Of a DNA stretch of 64,000 nt, positions 42,731 to 50,753 are shown piece after piece (position 1 is the first letter of the stretch; every line of letters begins with the position of its first letter). Location: the NCBI RefSeq assembly GCF_025574465.1, contig NZ_JAOBPP010000012.1:38062-102061 (forward strand), given 5' to 3'. This stretch comes from Kordiimonas aestuarii. GTDB lineage: Bacteria > Pseudomonadota > Alphaproteobacteria > Sphingomonadales > Kordiimonadaceae. Position numbers and translations under genes: made by a program. Under the pieces are notes generated by a model. The model worked only from the letters and a program-made list of their open reading frames with translations, ran no database searches and was not told the origin of the DNA.

Positions 42731-43210
42731 ATGATAACGGAACTAATGGCAGCGCTGATGCTTTTGGCCAGCGAAACAGAAAGCAAGTGCGACCCGATTG
42801 AAAAGGAAATCGTCGGCAAATCGCTTGAAGGCCAGTTGATGCCAGGCCAAACCGTGCACGTACTGCCCATCGCTTGTTTTGAACCGCGCCGGATGGATTT
42901 TGTCATTTTTACTGACGATGAAAGCCAAAACCTTGTGATCAAACAAGTATGGGGTATGCCGGGGGATAGCTTTCATGTCGACGACCGTGGTGGCCTCTAT
43001 GTGAACGGGGAACACGCGCTGACGTCGTTTGACAGGCCCTATATGGTCAATCGCTTTTTCAAAAAGAAACTGAAGAAATACGAGGGCACACTCGACGGTT
43101 ATCTCGTGCTTGGCCACCCCGGCAGCCTGGACAGCGGACGCATCGGCCCCATTGACAAAGACGTCATGCTGGGGGTCGTGCTGCGCGGCGAGGGCCGGGC
43201 GCGGGAATAA
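42731..43210 (+). CDS. Small S26-family signal-peptidase-like protein
   Basis: 159 residues, similar to the S26 (LepB/TraF-type) serine protease core. The catalytic Ser motif aligns as GKSLEGQL (Ser31, canonical GxSMxPTL), so the Ser is kept while the following Met is Leu and the Pro is Gly. The general base Lys is Lys71 in VIKQVWGMPGD (canonical KRVxGxPGD). LGHPGSLDSGRIGPI corresponds to the GDN..SxDSR segment with Asp-Asn lost. The N-terminus has one short hydrophobic stretch (LMAALMLLA) only. It may process an exported neighbour, or be a degenerate member. It converges with the LytTR gene, one base apart. Confidence 0.7.
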   Translation: MITELMAALMLLASETESKCDPIEKEIVGKSLEGQLMPGQTVHVLPIACFEPRRMDFVIFTDDESQNLVIKQVWGMPGDSFHVDDRGGLYVNGEHALTSFDRPYMVNRFFKKKLKKYEGTLDGYLVLGHPGSLDSGRIGPIDKDVMLGVVLRGEGRARE

Positions 43211-43211
43211 G

Positions 43212-44042
43212 CTAGAGCGCTCCCGTCAGCTGTTTCCTGTAACGTCTGCTAACGGGCAGGACCAGGCCGTCTGAAAGTTTCAACGCCGCGTCACCATCGC
43301 CCTTTGGTGTTACTTCCGCCACATGCTGTGTGGCGATAACATAGGACCGGTGGATGCGAACTGCGCGCACGCCGGCGTCGCTCAATGTTTTCTCAAGTGC
43401 CGCCAGAGTGAGGCGTACCAGATGGGTTTCGCCGCCTGTTACCGATATTTCGACATAGTTACCGGCAGCCTTGGCGAAGCGGAAGGCTTCCGGGTTTAAA
43501 AGGATGGTCTGACTGCCGCTTTTCAGAGCCAGCCGTTTTGGCGTGTTGCTGTCCGCCGGTTTGAGTTTGGCCAGCGCAATATGGCTCAAGGCCACGACCA
43601 TGCCGAAGGTGACAAGGTCCTTGCGGTATTCATAGGCGCTTTCGCGGATGACATCCTCGAAAAAAATGTAAGGCCCTTCGAAATAAAGCCAGAAAAACAC
43701 CTTCCTGATGGCGACCATGCCAGCAATATGCGCGGCTGAGAACAGGGCGCTGAAGGCAAAATACAGCGGCAGGTGCGTCTTCCAGTTATCTACTGTGACT
43801 GGCATGTGCCGGACGGCCAGCAGTAAAAAAGGGTACAGCGACAATAGCGCTACCGCGCTTGAGGTCTCATACAGCCAGGGCAGGCGGGTGTCGATTGCCA
43901 CGCCCGCGCGCTCGGCATCGACAACAGCGGTGATGGCGTTCACAACGGCGATCGCGGCCGTGATAATAACCAGCAGAAGGAAATATAGCCGCTCTTCACG
44001 TGCCGGCATAATGGTGTTGATGATTGTCTTGGCTCTCGTCAT
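43212..44042 (-). CDS. Membrane LytTR-family transcriptional regulator
   Basis: 276 residues. The N-terminal half has four hydrophobic helices (LYFLLLVIITAAIAVVNAIT, SAVALLSLYPFLLLAV, LYFAFSALFSAAHIAGM and VTFGMVVALSHIAL). The C-terminal 100 residues form a LytTR DNA-binding domain (FRFAKAAGNYVEISV, THLVRLTLAALEKTL, RIHRSYVIATQHV, LPVSRRYRKQL). There is no receiver domain, so it senses through the membrane part or is freed by another route. In several bacteria such genes sit next to acyltransferase genes; here an acyltransferase is divergent, starting 228 bp away, and is a natural target. Confidence 0.85.
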   Translation of the reverse strand: MTRAKTIINTIMPAREERLYFLLLVIITAAIAVVNAITAVVDAERAGVAIDTRLPWLYETSSAVALLSLYPFLLLAVRHMPVTVDNWKTHLPLYFAFSALFSAAHIAGMVAIRKVFFWLYFEGPYIFFEDVIRESAYEYRKDLVTFGMVVALSHIALAKLKPADSNTPKRLALKSGSQTILLNPEAFRFAKAAGNYVEISVTGGETHLVRLTLAALEKTLSDAGVRAVRIHRSYVIATQHVAEVTPKGDGDAALKLSDGLVLPVSRRYRKQLTGAL

Positions 44043-44269
44043 GGCGCCACTATACTCAGGCCGATGAAATGCCGGAATAAAAAAGTCCCGACACTTGTCC
44101 CGGCTTTGCCGCCGCTTGTGTCATTTCTGCTGCCACTTGCCCCTGATGTGGGGCGGATAGGCTACCGCTTGTCACACCCAGCCGCCGCCGGTGTCATGGG
44201 GGCTCGTCGTTTGGGCCTTGTGTCGCTAGGTCTTTGGAAACACCCGAGAGACGTAGCGAGGAAATAACA

Positions 44270-45436
44270 ATGAACACATCATTCACATCACGCAGGTACG
44301 ACCTTGACTGGTTGCGTGTGATCGCCTTCGGCCTGCTAATTTTTTATCATGTAGGTATGTATTACGTGACATGGGGCTGGCACGTCAAAAGCCCATATGA
44401 AAGCACATTTCTTGAGCCCTTCATGATGCTGCTCAATCCCTGGCGATTGCCCCTTCTTTTTGTGATCTCGGGCATTGCAGTGCGGTATGCGGCAGACAAG
44501 GTGGCGGCGGGAGGATTTGCCTGGTCAAGGTTCAAGCGGTTGATGATTCCACTTCTTTTCGGCTCCTTTTTCATTGTGCCGCCGCAAACCTATTTTGAGC
44601 TGTTGCATGGCGGAGTGATCGAACCGGGGTACTGGAGTTTTTACAAACTGTATGTCGATTTTGGCCGGCACTGGGAGGTGGCTACCCCGACCTATAACCA
44701 TCTGTGGTATGTGATGTATGTGCTGATCTACACCATGCTTGCCATTCCACTTCTGGCTGTCATGCGGCGGGTGAGGATGCCGACCTCTATCAGCCGCGTA
44801 CTGGCATCTCCCCTCATTGTCGTGTTGCCAGTACTGCCGTTCATTTTCTACCGCTTTACGGTGGACATGCAGTACCCGGAAACCCATGACTTCATGAATG
44901 ACCCTGGCGGGCATATTCGCTATGGCAGTTGGTTTCTCCTCGGTCTTCTATGTGCGAAAAGTGGGCATTTCTGGGCTGGTATCGGCAAACACTGGAAGCT
45001 GGCCTTGGGTGCGGCTGTTCTCACCGGGGGCGTACTGACGCCGGTTTGGCTTAACTGGGATGCCCTTGTGGTTGATAGTGCACAGATGCAAATCGCACGG
45101 GCGGCACGCGTGGCTTACATGTGGTGGGTGATAGCGGCACTTTTTGGGGTGGCGGAAAAATACCTCAACCGGCCAAGCCCTGCGCTTAGCTATTTAACCG
45201 AAGCGGTGTTCCCATATTATATTTTGCATCAGACAGTGATCATCCTGATTGGTGTCGCGCTGGCGCCCTATTTGATTGGCGCTGTGCCGGAATTCTTGAT
45301 GGTGATGTTGGGAACAGCGGGTTGTTGCGCAGTTCTGCACGAATATGCCATCCGTCGCGTGGCCATCTTACGCCCGCTCTTCGGGTTGAAATCTGACAGG
45401 GCCGGCGCGGTATCACTTGCTAATAAAACGGCATAA
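44270..45436 (+). CDS. Acyltransferase-3 family membrane protein
   Basis: 388 residues from ATG 44270, with CGAGGAAA upstream; the frame extends 12 codons further. About ten membrane helices are visible. RYDLDWLRVIAFGLLIFYHV holds the D-x-L-R and active-site-region His of the acyltransferase-3/OpgC group, and LPLLFVISGIAVRYAADK is the second family element. Members O-acylate sugars on polysaccharides, glucans or lipids across the inner membrane; the substrate is unknown. The membrane LytTR regulator is divergent from it. A strong terminator follows. Confidence 0.83.
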   Translation: MNTSFTSRRYDLDWLRVIAFGLLIFYHVGMYYVTWGWHVKSPYESTFLEPFMMLLNPWRLPLLFVISGIAVRYAADKVAAGGFAWSRFKRLMIPLLFGSFFIVPPQTYFELLHGGVIEPGYWSFYKLYVDFGRHWEVATPTYNHLWYVMYVLIYTMLAIPLLAVMRRVRMPTSISRVLASPLIVVLPVLPFIFYRFTVDMQYPETHDFMNDPGGHIRYGSWFLLGLLCAKSGHFWAGIGKHWKLALGAAVLTGGVLTPVWLNWDALVVDSAQMQIARAARVAYMWWVIAALFGVAEKYLNRPSPALSYLTEAVFPYYILHQTVIILIGVALAPYLIGAVPEFLMVMLGTAGCCAVLHEYAIRRVAILRPLFGLKSDRAGAVSLANKTA

Positions 45437-45452
45437 CGAAGCATGAAATACC

Positions 45453-45488
45453 AAATGCGAGCTATCACCGTAGCTCGCATTTTCTTTT
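45453..45488 (+). terminator. Rho-independent terminator after the acyltransferase gene
   Basis: AAATGCGAGCTA (45453-45464) pairs perfectly with TAGCTCGCATTT (45471-45482) across a 6-nt loop, then TTCTTTT. A 12-bp stem with a U-rich tail. Confidence 0.88.
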
Positions 45489-45500
45489 CCTAAGCCCTGT

Positions 45501-45537
45501 CTGAACGAAAGTTTGGCGGCTCGTTCAGGTTGCGTTC
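45501..45537. promoter_or_regulatory. Repeated CTGAAC/GTTCAG operator before the autotransporter
   Basis: CTGAACGA (45501-45508) and TCGTTCAG (45521-45528) form a perfect inverted repeat with 12-nt spacing, and a third half-site GTTCAG is at 45534-45539. The last two copies form GTTC-N7-GTTC (45523-45537), the LexA spacing. About two such matches are expected by chance in 64 kb, so LexA control is only possible. Confidence 0.45.
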
Positions 45538-45740
45538 AGCTATTTTACCTTAGTCGAGAGCCATTGCACGATTTGGGGGTGCTATGGCTAAGCATTCCGG
45601 ATCTCCCGTTCGCTGAAAGCAGGAAGGAGGTGCGGATGCACATATTATCTGCGGTGCGGGGCCTGATTTTCGGCCTCAAACCAAAGGAAAACGCCACGCT
45701 CCCCGTATCAATCGGACCTATTGTTGCTTGGGAGCTAAGC

Positions 45741-48700
45741 ATGTCTTTTTCTAATAGTTTTCGCCATCTGCCCGCCTTTTGCCTTCTCGCCTTCACCGGC
45801 TCCATGATTCCGCCGCTTGCATCGCAGGCGTTCGCGGACGACAAAACGATTGATACCGACCAGACCACAACAGTGACGACAAGCAGTTTTCTTGGCAGCA
45901 CAGGGAAGCTGACGATTACTGCGGATGGTTCCATTACGGTGGCCAACGGGGCGGCTCTCACGCTCGACGGGAATCACACCTTGCTTATGCAGGGGGAACT
46001 CGTTGCCAACAGCGACCTTTCAGGCATCGGGCTGAAGGTCGATACGGGGGATGACCTGCGCCTGACAGCCGGGATTGATATCGAAGGCACCATTAATGTG
46101 CCGGGGCCAAGCCCATCCGGCACAGCCTCAGAAAATGTTGGCTTTGGCCTGTTTGGCACCGGCGTTTTTGCAGGTGATATCAACCTATCAGAAGACAGCG
46201 TTATCACTGTTGGCGGTGGCGGCTCCAAAGGGATTTATATCGGCAGCAACCTAGAGGGCGACCTGAATTTCGATGGCGGGATCACCATGAGCGGCGCGGG
46301 AAGCATTGGCCTGCATATCGCAGGTGACGTGACAGGCGATGTCACGGTTGATGGCGCTATTTTGTCGCGGTTCAGGGACGGCATCGGTGTTTTGCAAAGC
46401 GGTGCGATTGACGGGGCCTTTGTGCATCAGGGAGGCATCAATGTCGGCGTGGCGCAGACGACGGATGCCGATGGTGATATTGTTGCCGCCAAACCCGCGA
46501 AAGCCGGCCTTCATCTGACCAACGATATTTCCGGCGGGGTGCTGTTTGGCGGTGTTGGTGTCAACGACAACCCGGATGACGATGAAGATGTACCGACGTC
46601 TGCCATTACATCGTTTGGCGGCGCACCGGCATTATTGATTGAAAACCTCAAGGAAGACGGCAGTGATCTTGTTATCGGTCAGGTTGACGGCCTGGATTAT
46701 GCCGTTGTGCAGAAAGGCTCCATGGCGGTTACGGGGTCATCTGCAGGGCTGGACGCTTGGGGCATCAAGATACTTGGTGGTGAAGGCGATGCCTGGACAC
46801 GCCTTTCCGGTGGCCTCCACATTGATAAAGGGCGGGTGGATGTTGCCACGCTGGACGCTGACGCAATTGGCATTGAACTGGGTGCGCGCACAGAAGCGCG
46901 GACCATCCTGAACCGGGGAACATTGGAGGCGACCTCAAGCCTGACGCAGGAAACCGCCACAGACGGTACCGTGACCTATAGCGAAGGCGGTAATGCGACG
47001 GCTGTGCTGATCGACGCAGAATCCGCGGTCACGAAATTCCGCAATGCCGGGACTATCTATACCTCCGCTGCGGGTGCGGGCAAAGACAGCTTTGGGCTGG
47101 TTGACCTGTCCGGCACAGTTAACAATATCTCGAACGCAGGCACATGGATTGCTGCGCGCGGCACCAATAACACTACGGGTGATGCGGTCGCGATTGATGT
47201 TCGTGCAAACACCAGCGGTGTCAAACTACTCAACGAGGGCACAATTACCGGCGATGTCTGGCTGGGTGCTGGCAGCGATACCGTCACGCTGGCTGACGGC
47301 GAACTGGCGGGTGATATAGTCTTCGGCGCAGGCAATGACCGATTGATTATTGAGAGCGATGCAATCTTTTCCGGTGGTGTGAGCCATCAGGGGACACTTG
47401 ACCTCGCGCTTTCTGGTGCGGACCTGATACTGGGGGTCAATGACCAATTCAACGTAACCACGGCTAATCTGTCCGGCGACGCCACCCTCTATTTTTCGAT
47501 TGACCCGGTTCAGGGCAAGGCAGGCATTTTTAACGCCACTGGCTCTGTGGTGATAGGCGAGGATGTCGCCATCACACCCGTGTTCCAGACCTTTGTGACC
47601 GAGGAAGAAAGCTACGAACTATTAAATGCAGGCTCTCTCACGCTGGGCGGTGGGCTGGATACACCGATCCTTGACAACAAGTCGTTCATGATCGATGCCT
47701 CGCTCGCTTTGAACGAGGCCGGAGACCAGATTGTCCTGACGGTGCGCCCCAAAACCGCAGACGAACTCTCACTTGCGGGCAACAAAGCAACGATCTACGA
47801 GGGCCTGTTTGACGGTATTGACCCAACCGACGACCTGGGAAGCGCGCTCGCAACTCTCGAAAGTAAAGAGGAAGTGGCAACAGCGATGGAAATGCTGTTG
47901 CCGGATACAACAAACGCGATGTTCCAGATGACCTATAGCGGCGTGAGGCAGCTTGAGGCAACGCTGGGTGACCGGTTGATCGAGACAACGGCACGACGGC
48001 GGTTGTCGGGCGGTTTCTGGGCCCGGGAGGTTGTTGGTTTTGGTTCTTCCGATATTGCTGATTCGGCGTCCGGCACTGATTATCTCGGGGCGGGTATCAT
48101 GATCGGTTTTGACAAGAACCTGTCTGAGAATGTGCTGTGGGGGATCAGCACGGGCTTCATGCTTCAGGGCTCTGACCGGCCAGGTGAAAACGGCGACGAT
48201 GTCTCCCTGTTCACGCCTTACGTCTCAAGCTACATGATCGCCAGTAATGGCGCCGCCTTCATCAGTGGTTCGGCTTCCTTCTGGTACAACAGCGTTACCC
48301 GCAGCCGGGGGCTGAACATCGGGGCGCTCAGCAAGTCGATCGAGAGCACGTCAAACGGCTGGACGGGTGCCGCGGATGCTCACGTCGGCTATGACCTGAA
48401 GCTCGGTGGGCTGCATATCCGCCCCAAAGTGGGTGTGAGCTACACCCGCGCGAAAGAAGGTGGTTATACCGAAGAAGGTGGTGATGGTGCCGCCCTCGTT
48501 ATCGAAGGCCGTACCTTTGACCGGTTCGACGGTGTCGGCAGTGTCGCTATTGGCCACGATTTTCGTTGGAAAGGCGAGGCTGAGAACGCCGTCTACATTC
48601 GCCCCGAAGTGTTTGCAGGCTACCGCAAACGCCTTGGCGGTACGCAGCGCTTCATCACAAGCGCCCGTTTCACGGGTGGCACGGAGTTCTTTGAGCTGAC

Positions 48701-48851
48701 AAACGACGCGATCGCCGACACCAGCTATGAGATGGGGGCGAACCTGAATATCTTCAGCGGGTTTGGTGCCGCAAGTCTCAGATATACCTATGAAAAGCGG
48801 GAAGATTGGCACGCGCACTTTGGCGGCTTCAATTTCAAGATGGAATTCTAA
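45741..48851 (+). CDS. Autotransporter with C-terminal outer-membrane barrel
   Basis: 1036 residues from ATG 45741 (GGGAG 6 nt upstream), which begins a normal signal peptide (LPAFCLLAFTGSMIPPLASQ, then AFA). An in-frame ATG at 45636 has a near-perfect AAGGAGGTG site and would add 35 residues before it. The passenger (about 40-690) is strand-rich and Gly/Asp-rich, with many repeats of the type ISGGVLFGG, GSIGLHIAGDVTGDVTVDG, GNDRLIIE: a beta-helix. The C-terminal 290 residues are an autotransporter barrel (RRRLSGGFWAREVVGFGSSD, GFDKNLSENVLWGISTGFML) ending in the aromatic HFGGFNFKMEF. The barrel would deliver the passenger to the surface; adhesion or biofilm is a guess. Confidence 0.85.
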   Translation: MSFSNSFRHLPAFCLLAFTGSMIPPLASQAFADDKTIDTDQTTTVTTSSFLGSTGKLTITADGSITVANGAALTLDGNHTLLMQGELVANSDLSGIGLKVDTGDDLRLTAGIDIEGTINVPGPSPSGTASENVGFGLFGTGVFAGDINLSEDSVITVGGGGSKGIYIGSNLEGDLNFDGGITMSGAGSIGLHIAGDVTGDVTVDGAILSRFRDGIGVLQSGAIDGAFVHQGGINVGVAQTTDADGDIVAAKPAKAGLHLTNDISGGVLFGGVGVNDNPDDDEDVPTSAITSFGGAPALLIENLKEDGSDLVIGQVDGLDYAVVQKGSMAVTGSSAGLDAWGIKILGGEGDAWTRLSGGLHIDKGRVDVATLDADAIGIELGARTEARTILNRGTLEATSSLTQETATDGTVTYSEGGNATAVLIDAESAVTKFRNAGTIYTSAAGAGKDSFGLVDLSGTVNNISNAGTWIAARGTNNTTGDAVAIDVRANTSGVKLLNEGTITGDVWLGAGSDTVTLADGELAGDIVFGAGNDRLIIESDAIFSGGVSHQGTLDLALSGADLILGVNDQFNVTTANLSGDATLYFSIDPVQGKAGIFNATGSVVIGEDVAITPVFQTFVTEEESYELLNAGSLTLGGGLDTPILDNKSFMIDASLALNEAGDQIVLTVRPKTADELSLAGNKATIYEGLFDGIDPTDDLGSALATLESKEEVATAMEMLLPDTTNAMFQMTYSGVRQLEATLGDRLIETTARRRLSGGFWAREVVGFGSSDIADSASGTDYLGAGIMIGFDKNLSENVLWGISTGFMLQGSDRPGENGDDVSLFTPYVSSYMIASNGAAFISGSASFWYNSVTRSRGLNIGALSKSIESTSNGWTGAADAHVGYDLKLGGLHIRPKVGVSYTRAKEGGYTEEGGDGAALVIEGRTFDRFDGVGSVAIGHDFRWKGEAENAVYIRPEVFAGYRKRLGGTQRFITSARFTGGTEFFELTNDAIADTSYEMGANLNIFSGFGAASLRYTYEKREDWHAHFGGFNFKMEF

Positions 48852-48866
48852 GGGGGAATAAGAAAA

Positions 48867-48894
48867 GCGGTGTGGTCAGATTTGGCCACACCGC
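48867..48894. terminator. Hairpin between convergent autotransporter and ACT genes
   Basis: GCGGTGTGG (48867-48875) pairs with CCACACCGC (48886-48894) across a 10-nt loop. The left side is preceded by AAAA on the plus strand, which gives a short U-run on the minus strand (reading out of the ACT gene); likely a bidirectional terminator. Confidence 0.6.
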
Positions 48895-48919
48895 CGTCTA
48901 ATGGATGAAATCATGTGCT

Positions 48920-49201
48920 TCAGGCCGCTAGGTTTGCAAAGCGAAGAACGAGCGTCTCAATTCTGGCGCTTTTGACGGTGACAATCTGACGGATTTTGTT
49001 GAGGAGAACGCTGGCGCTCTGGTCGTCAAGGTCGGAACAATCAAGTTCGATCCACTGGAAGCCTTCTTCCGTGCGCCGTGCCGCGAGAGTATCGCAGGTC
49101 AGGCCGCGAATGGTGAAAAGCTCCAATACACGCGACAAGGTATTGGGATCAAGTTCCGCCATAACGGAAAATCGGGTTCGGGTATTTCCTCTCAAAACCA
49201 T
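48920..49201 (-). CDS. Orphan ACT-domain protein, IlvM-like
   Basis: 93 residues consisting of one ACT domain: MVLRGNTRTRFSVMAELDPN, LSRVLELFTIRGLTCDTLAA, then QWIELDCSD and a final helix/strand. Size and pattern match the small regulatory subunit of acetolactate synthase II (IlvM), which senses branched-chain amino acids. No catalytic subunit is adjacent. It is divergent from an Lrp/AsnC-family regulator gene, which suggests amino-acid control. Partner and ligand are unknown. Confidence 0.6.
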   Translation of the reverse strand: MVLRGNTRTRFSVMAELDPNTLSRVLELFTIRGLTCDTLAARRTEEGFQWIELDCSDLDDQSASVLLNKIRQIVTVKSARIETLVLRFANLAA

Positions 49202-49312
49202 GGTTAGGTCTCCATCTGTGAACGGCTACAATAGCAGCCTGGTTGCAGTCTGGAGAAATTAGACCGCGGACGTTGGGAAAGGGTTCCTAAGATCGCGGTG
49301 GTATAGTAACAT

Positions 49313-49329
49313 ATGAGAAAATTTCTCAT
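49313..49329. promoter_or_regulatory. Palindromic operator before the Lrp-family gene
   Basis: ATGAGAAA (49313-49320), one base, TTTCTCAT (49322-49329): a perfect 17-bp palindrome. It lies just downstream of a -10-like TATAGT (49302-49307) and 22 bp before the regulator ATG, a place suited to autorepression. AT-rich palindromes of this length are typical of Lrp/AsnC regulators. Confidence 0.65.
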
Positions 49330-49351
49330 TTTAAGTTGGTAAAATGAAAAA

Positions 49352-49828
49352 ATGGCCGAAAAACTTGATGATCTGGATGCGCGCATCCTGAATTTGATGC
49401 AAGAGGATGCAAGGATTCCTCTCGTTGACCTGGCGGAAAAAGTGGCTTCCAGCCGGTCGGCTGTCTGGCGCCGTATTCAAAAGCTTGAAGAGGCCGGGGT
49501 AATCAAAAAACACACCATTTTGCTGGATGCAGAAAAAGCAGGCCTTGGCGTGCTGGTGTTTGCCCAGGTAAAAATGCAGGCGCATAGCAGGGACAATTTG
49601 CCGAATTTTATTGAGAAAGTGCGGAATTTCCCTGAGGTGATAGAGTGTCATACATTGATGGGGGATATTGACTTCATCCTGAAGGTGCGGGTGGCGAACA
49701 TTCAGGCCTATGAGGAATTTTTCTGGAATCAGCTTTCGCAAATTGACGGCGTGCGGGAAATCAATTCGTCGATAGCGCTGACTGCCGTTAAGGACACCAC
49801 GCGGTTGAATATCAGCCCGCAGGCCTGA
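49352..49828 (+). CDS. Lrp/AsnC-family transcriptional regulator
   Basis: 158-residue cytosolic regulator. The N-terminal helix-turn-helix is LDDLDARILNLMQEDARIPL and VDLAEKVASSRSAVWRRIQK, followed by LEEAGVIKKHTILLDAEKAG; the C-terminal RAM domain includes FPEVIECHTLMGDIDFILKV. The ligand is probably an amino acid. The divergent ACT-domain gene (150 bp away) is a likely target, and a 17-bp palindrome lies between. The start ATG 49352 has no strong ribosome site in an A-rich leader (GGTAAAATGAAAAA). Confidence 0.9.
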   Translation: MAEKLDDLDARILNLMQEDARIPLVDLAEKVASSRSAVWRRIQKLEEAGVIKKHTILLDAEKAGLGVLVFAQVKMQAHSRDNLPNFIEKVRNFPEVIECHTLMGDIDFILKVRVANIQAYEEFFWNQLSQIDGVREINSSIALTAVKDTTRLNISPQA

Positions 49829-49886
49829 TGCTCAGGATTTTCTATCCGCCGACAAGACTAACTCACTGACCAGACTGGCCCACTGA

Positions 49887-50507
49887 CTAGACGGGGCTGA
49901 AGACGCGGCGCACATAATCCCGGTACATCAGAAGCAGCTCGGGCAATAATTCCTTCTGCCTGAGCGTTTTGGAGAGGATGATACCGCCTTCGATGAAGGT
50001 GAGCGCGAGGTCCGCCATGGCCCGCAGGTTTACCTCCGGGTTGGGGTATACTTCGGCGATGCGTTCAAGCCGGCGCAGGAAAAATGCCCGCCATGTCAGC
50101 ACGCTGTCTTCGTTCAGGCGCCGAATTTCATCATTAAACAGCTGATGCTGGTAGCAGTAGGAGGCTACAAGGCAGCCCGGGTGGGTCTCCGGCAGATCAG
50201 CTAACATGTCTGCCAGCATTTTAAGCAAAATCAGCGTGCTGTGCAGGGGGTCGTCGCTCAGGGCATCCGCGCGGGCTTCAAGGTCGGCAAAAATCTCGTC
50301 TTCCCGTTCCATGTACCGAACAAACATATGTTTCGCGAGTTCGGACTTGTCCTTGAAGTGATAAAAGAAACCACTTTTGGTAATGCCTGCCGCTGAGATC
50401 AGTTCATCAAGCGAGGTTGCTGCAAAGCCTTTTTGCAATACCGCTTCTTCTGCAAGGTCGAGAATGCGGGTGCGCGTGAGTTCGCCTTTGCTGATCCGGT
50501 CTTCCAT
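49887..50507 (-). CDS. TetR-family transcriptional repressor
   Basis: 206 residues. The helix-turn-helix is TRTRILDLAEEAVLQKGFAA, TSLDELISAAGITKSGFFYH, FKDKSELAKHMF: a clear TetR/AcrR N-terminus. The C-terminal ligand domain (about 60-206) is helical, with CYQHQLFNDEIRRLNEDSVL. It is divergent from a sterol-desaturase-like gene starting at 50754, and a GTACC-TTT-GGTAC palindrome lies just upstream of its own start. It therefore probably represses itself and the lipid-modifying gene in response to a hydrophobic ligand. Confidence 0.9.
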   Translation of the reverse strand: MEDRISKGELTRTRILDLAEEAVLQKGFAATSLDELISAAGITKSGFFYHFKDKSELAKHMFVRYMEREDEIFADLEARADALSDDPLHSTLILLKMLADMLADLPETHPGCLVASYCYQHQLFNDEIRRLNEDSVLTWRAFFLRRLERIAEVYPNPEVNLRAMADLALTFIEGGIILSKTLRQKELLPELLLMYRDYVRRVFSPV

Positions 50508-50511
50508 TTTC

Positions 50512-50524
50512 GTACCTTTGGTAC
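50512..50524. promoter_or_regulatory. TetR-type palindromic operator
   Basis: GTACC (50512-50516), TTT, GGTAC (50520-50524): a perfect inverted repeat that begins 5 bp upstream of the tetR ATG, within the ribosome-binding/leader region. Its placement suits autorepression. Confidence 0.55.
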
Positions 50525-50753
50525 AGTTTTTCGTTGAAAACTGAGGGGTTTCACCCGTTTCGTTGTCTTCGAATGTGGCTAACCCATTGAAGCAGCGAGT
50601 AAAATTAAAAAATCCAACTACTGGACCATGAGTTCACTAGATGCACATGAGCCGTCGCCTCAATATGCCCCCGGTGCCATCGATTGCATGATGGCGATAA
50701 AGAGCGCCGATGTAAATGGCGTAGCGTTGTATGAAGTTGGAAGGAGTGGCTCG

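Noticed and set aside
44064..44267. 67-codon frame upstream of the acyltransferase
   Set aside because: No ribosome site, no family pattern; lies in a divergent promoter region.
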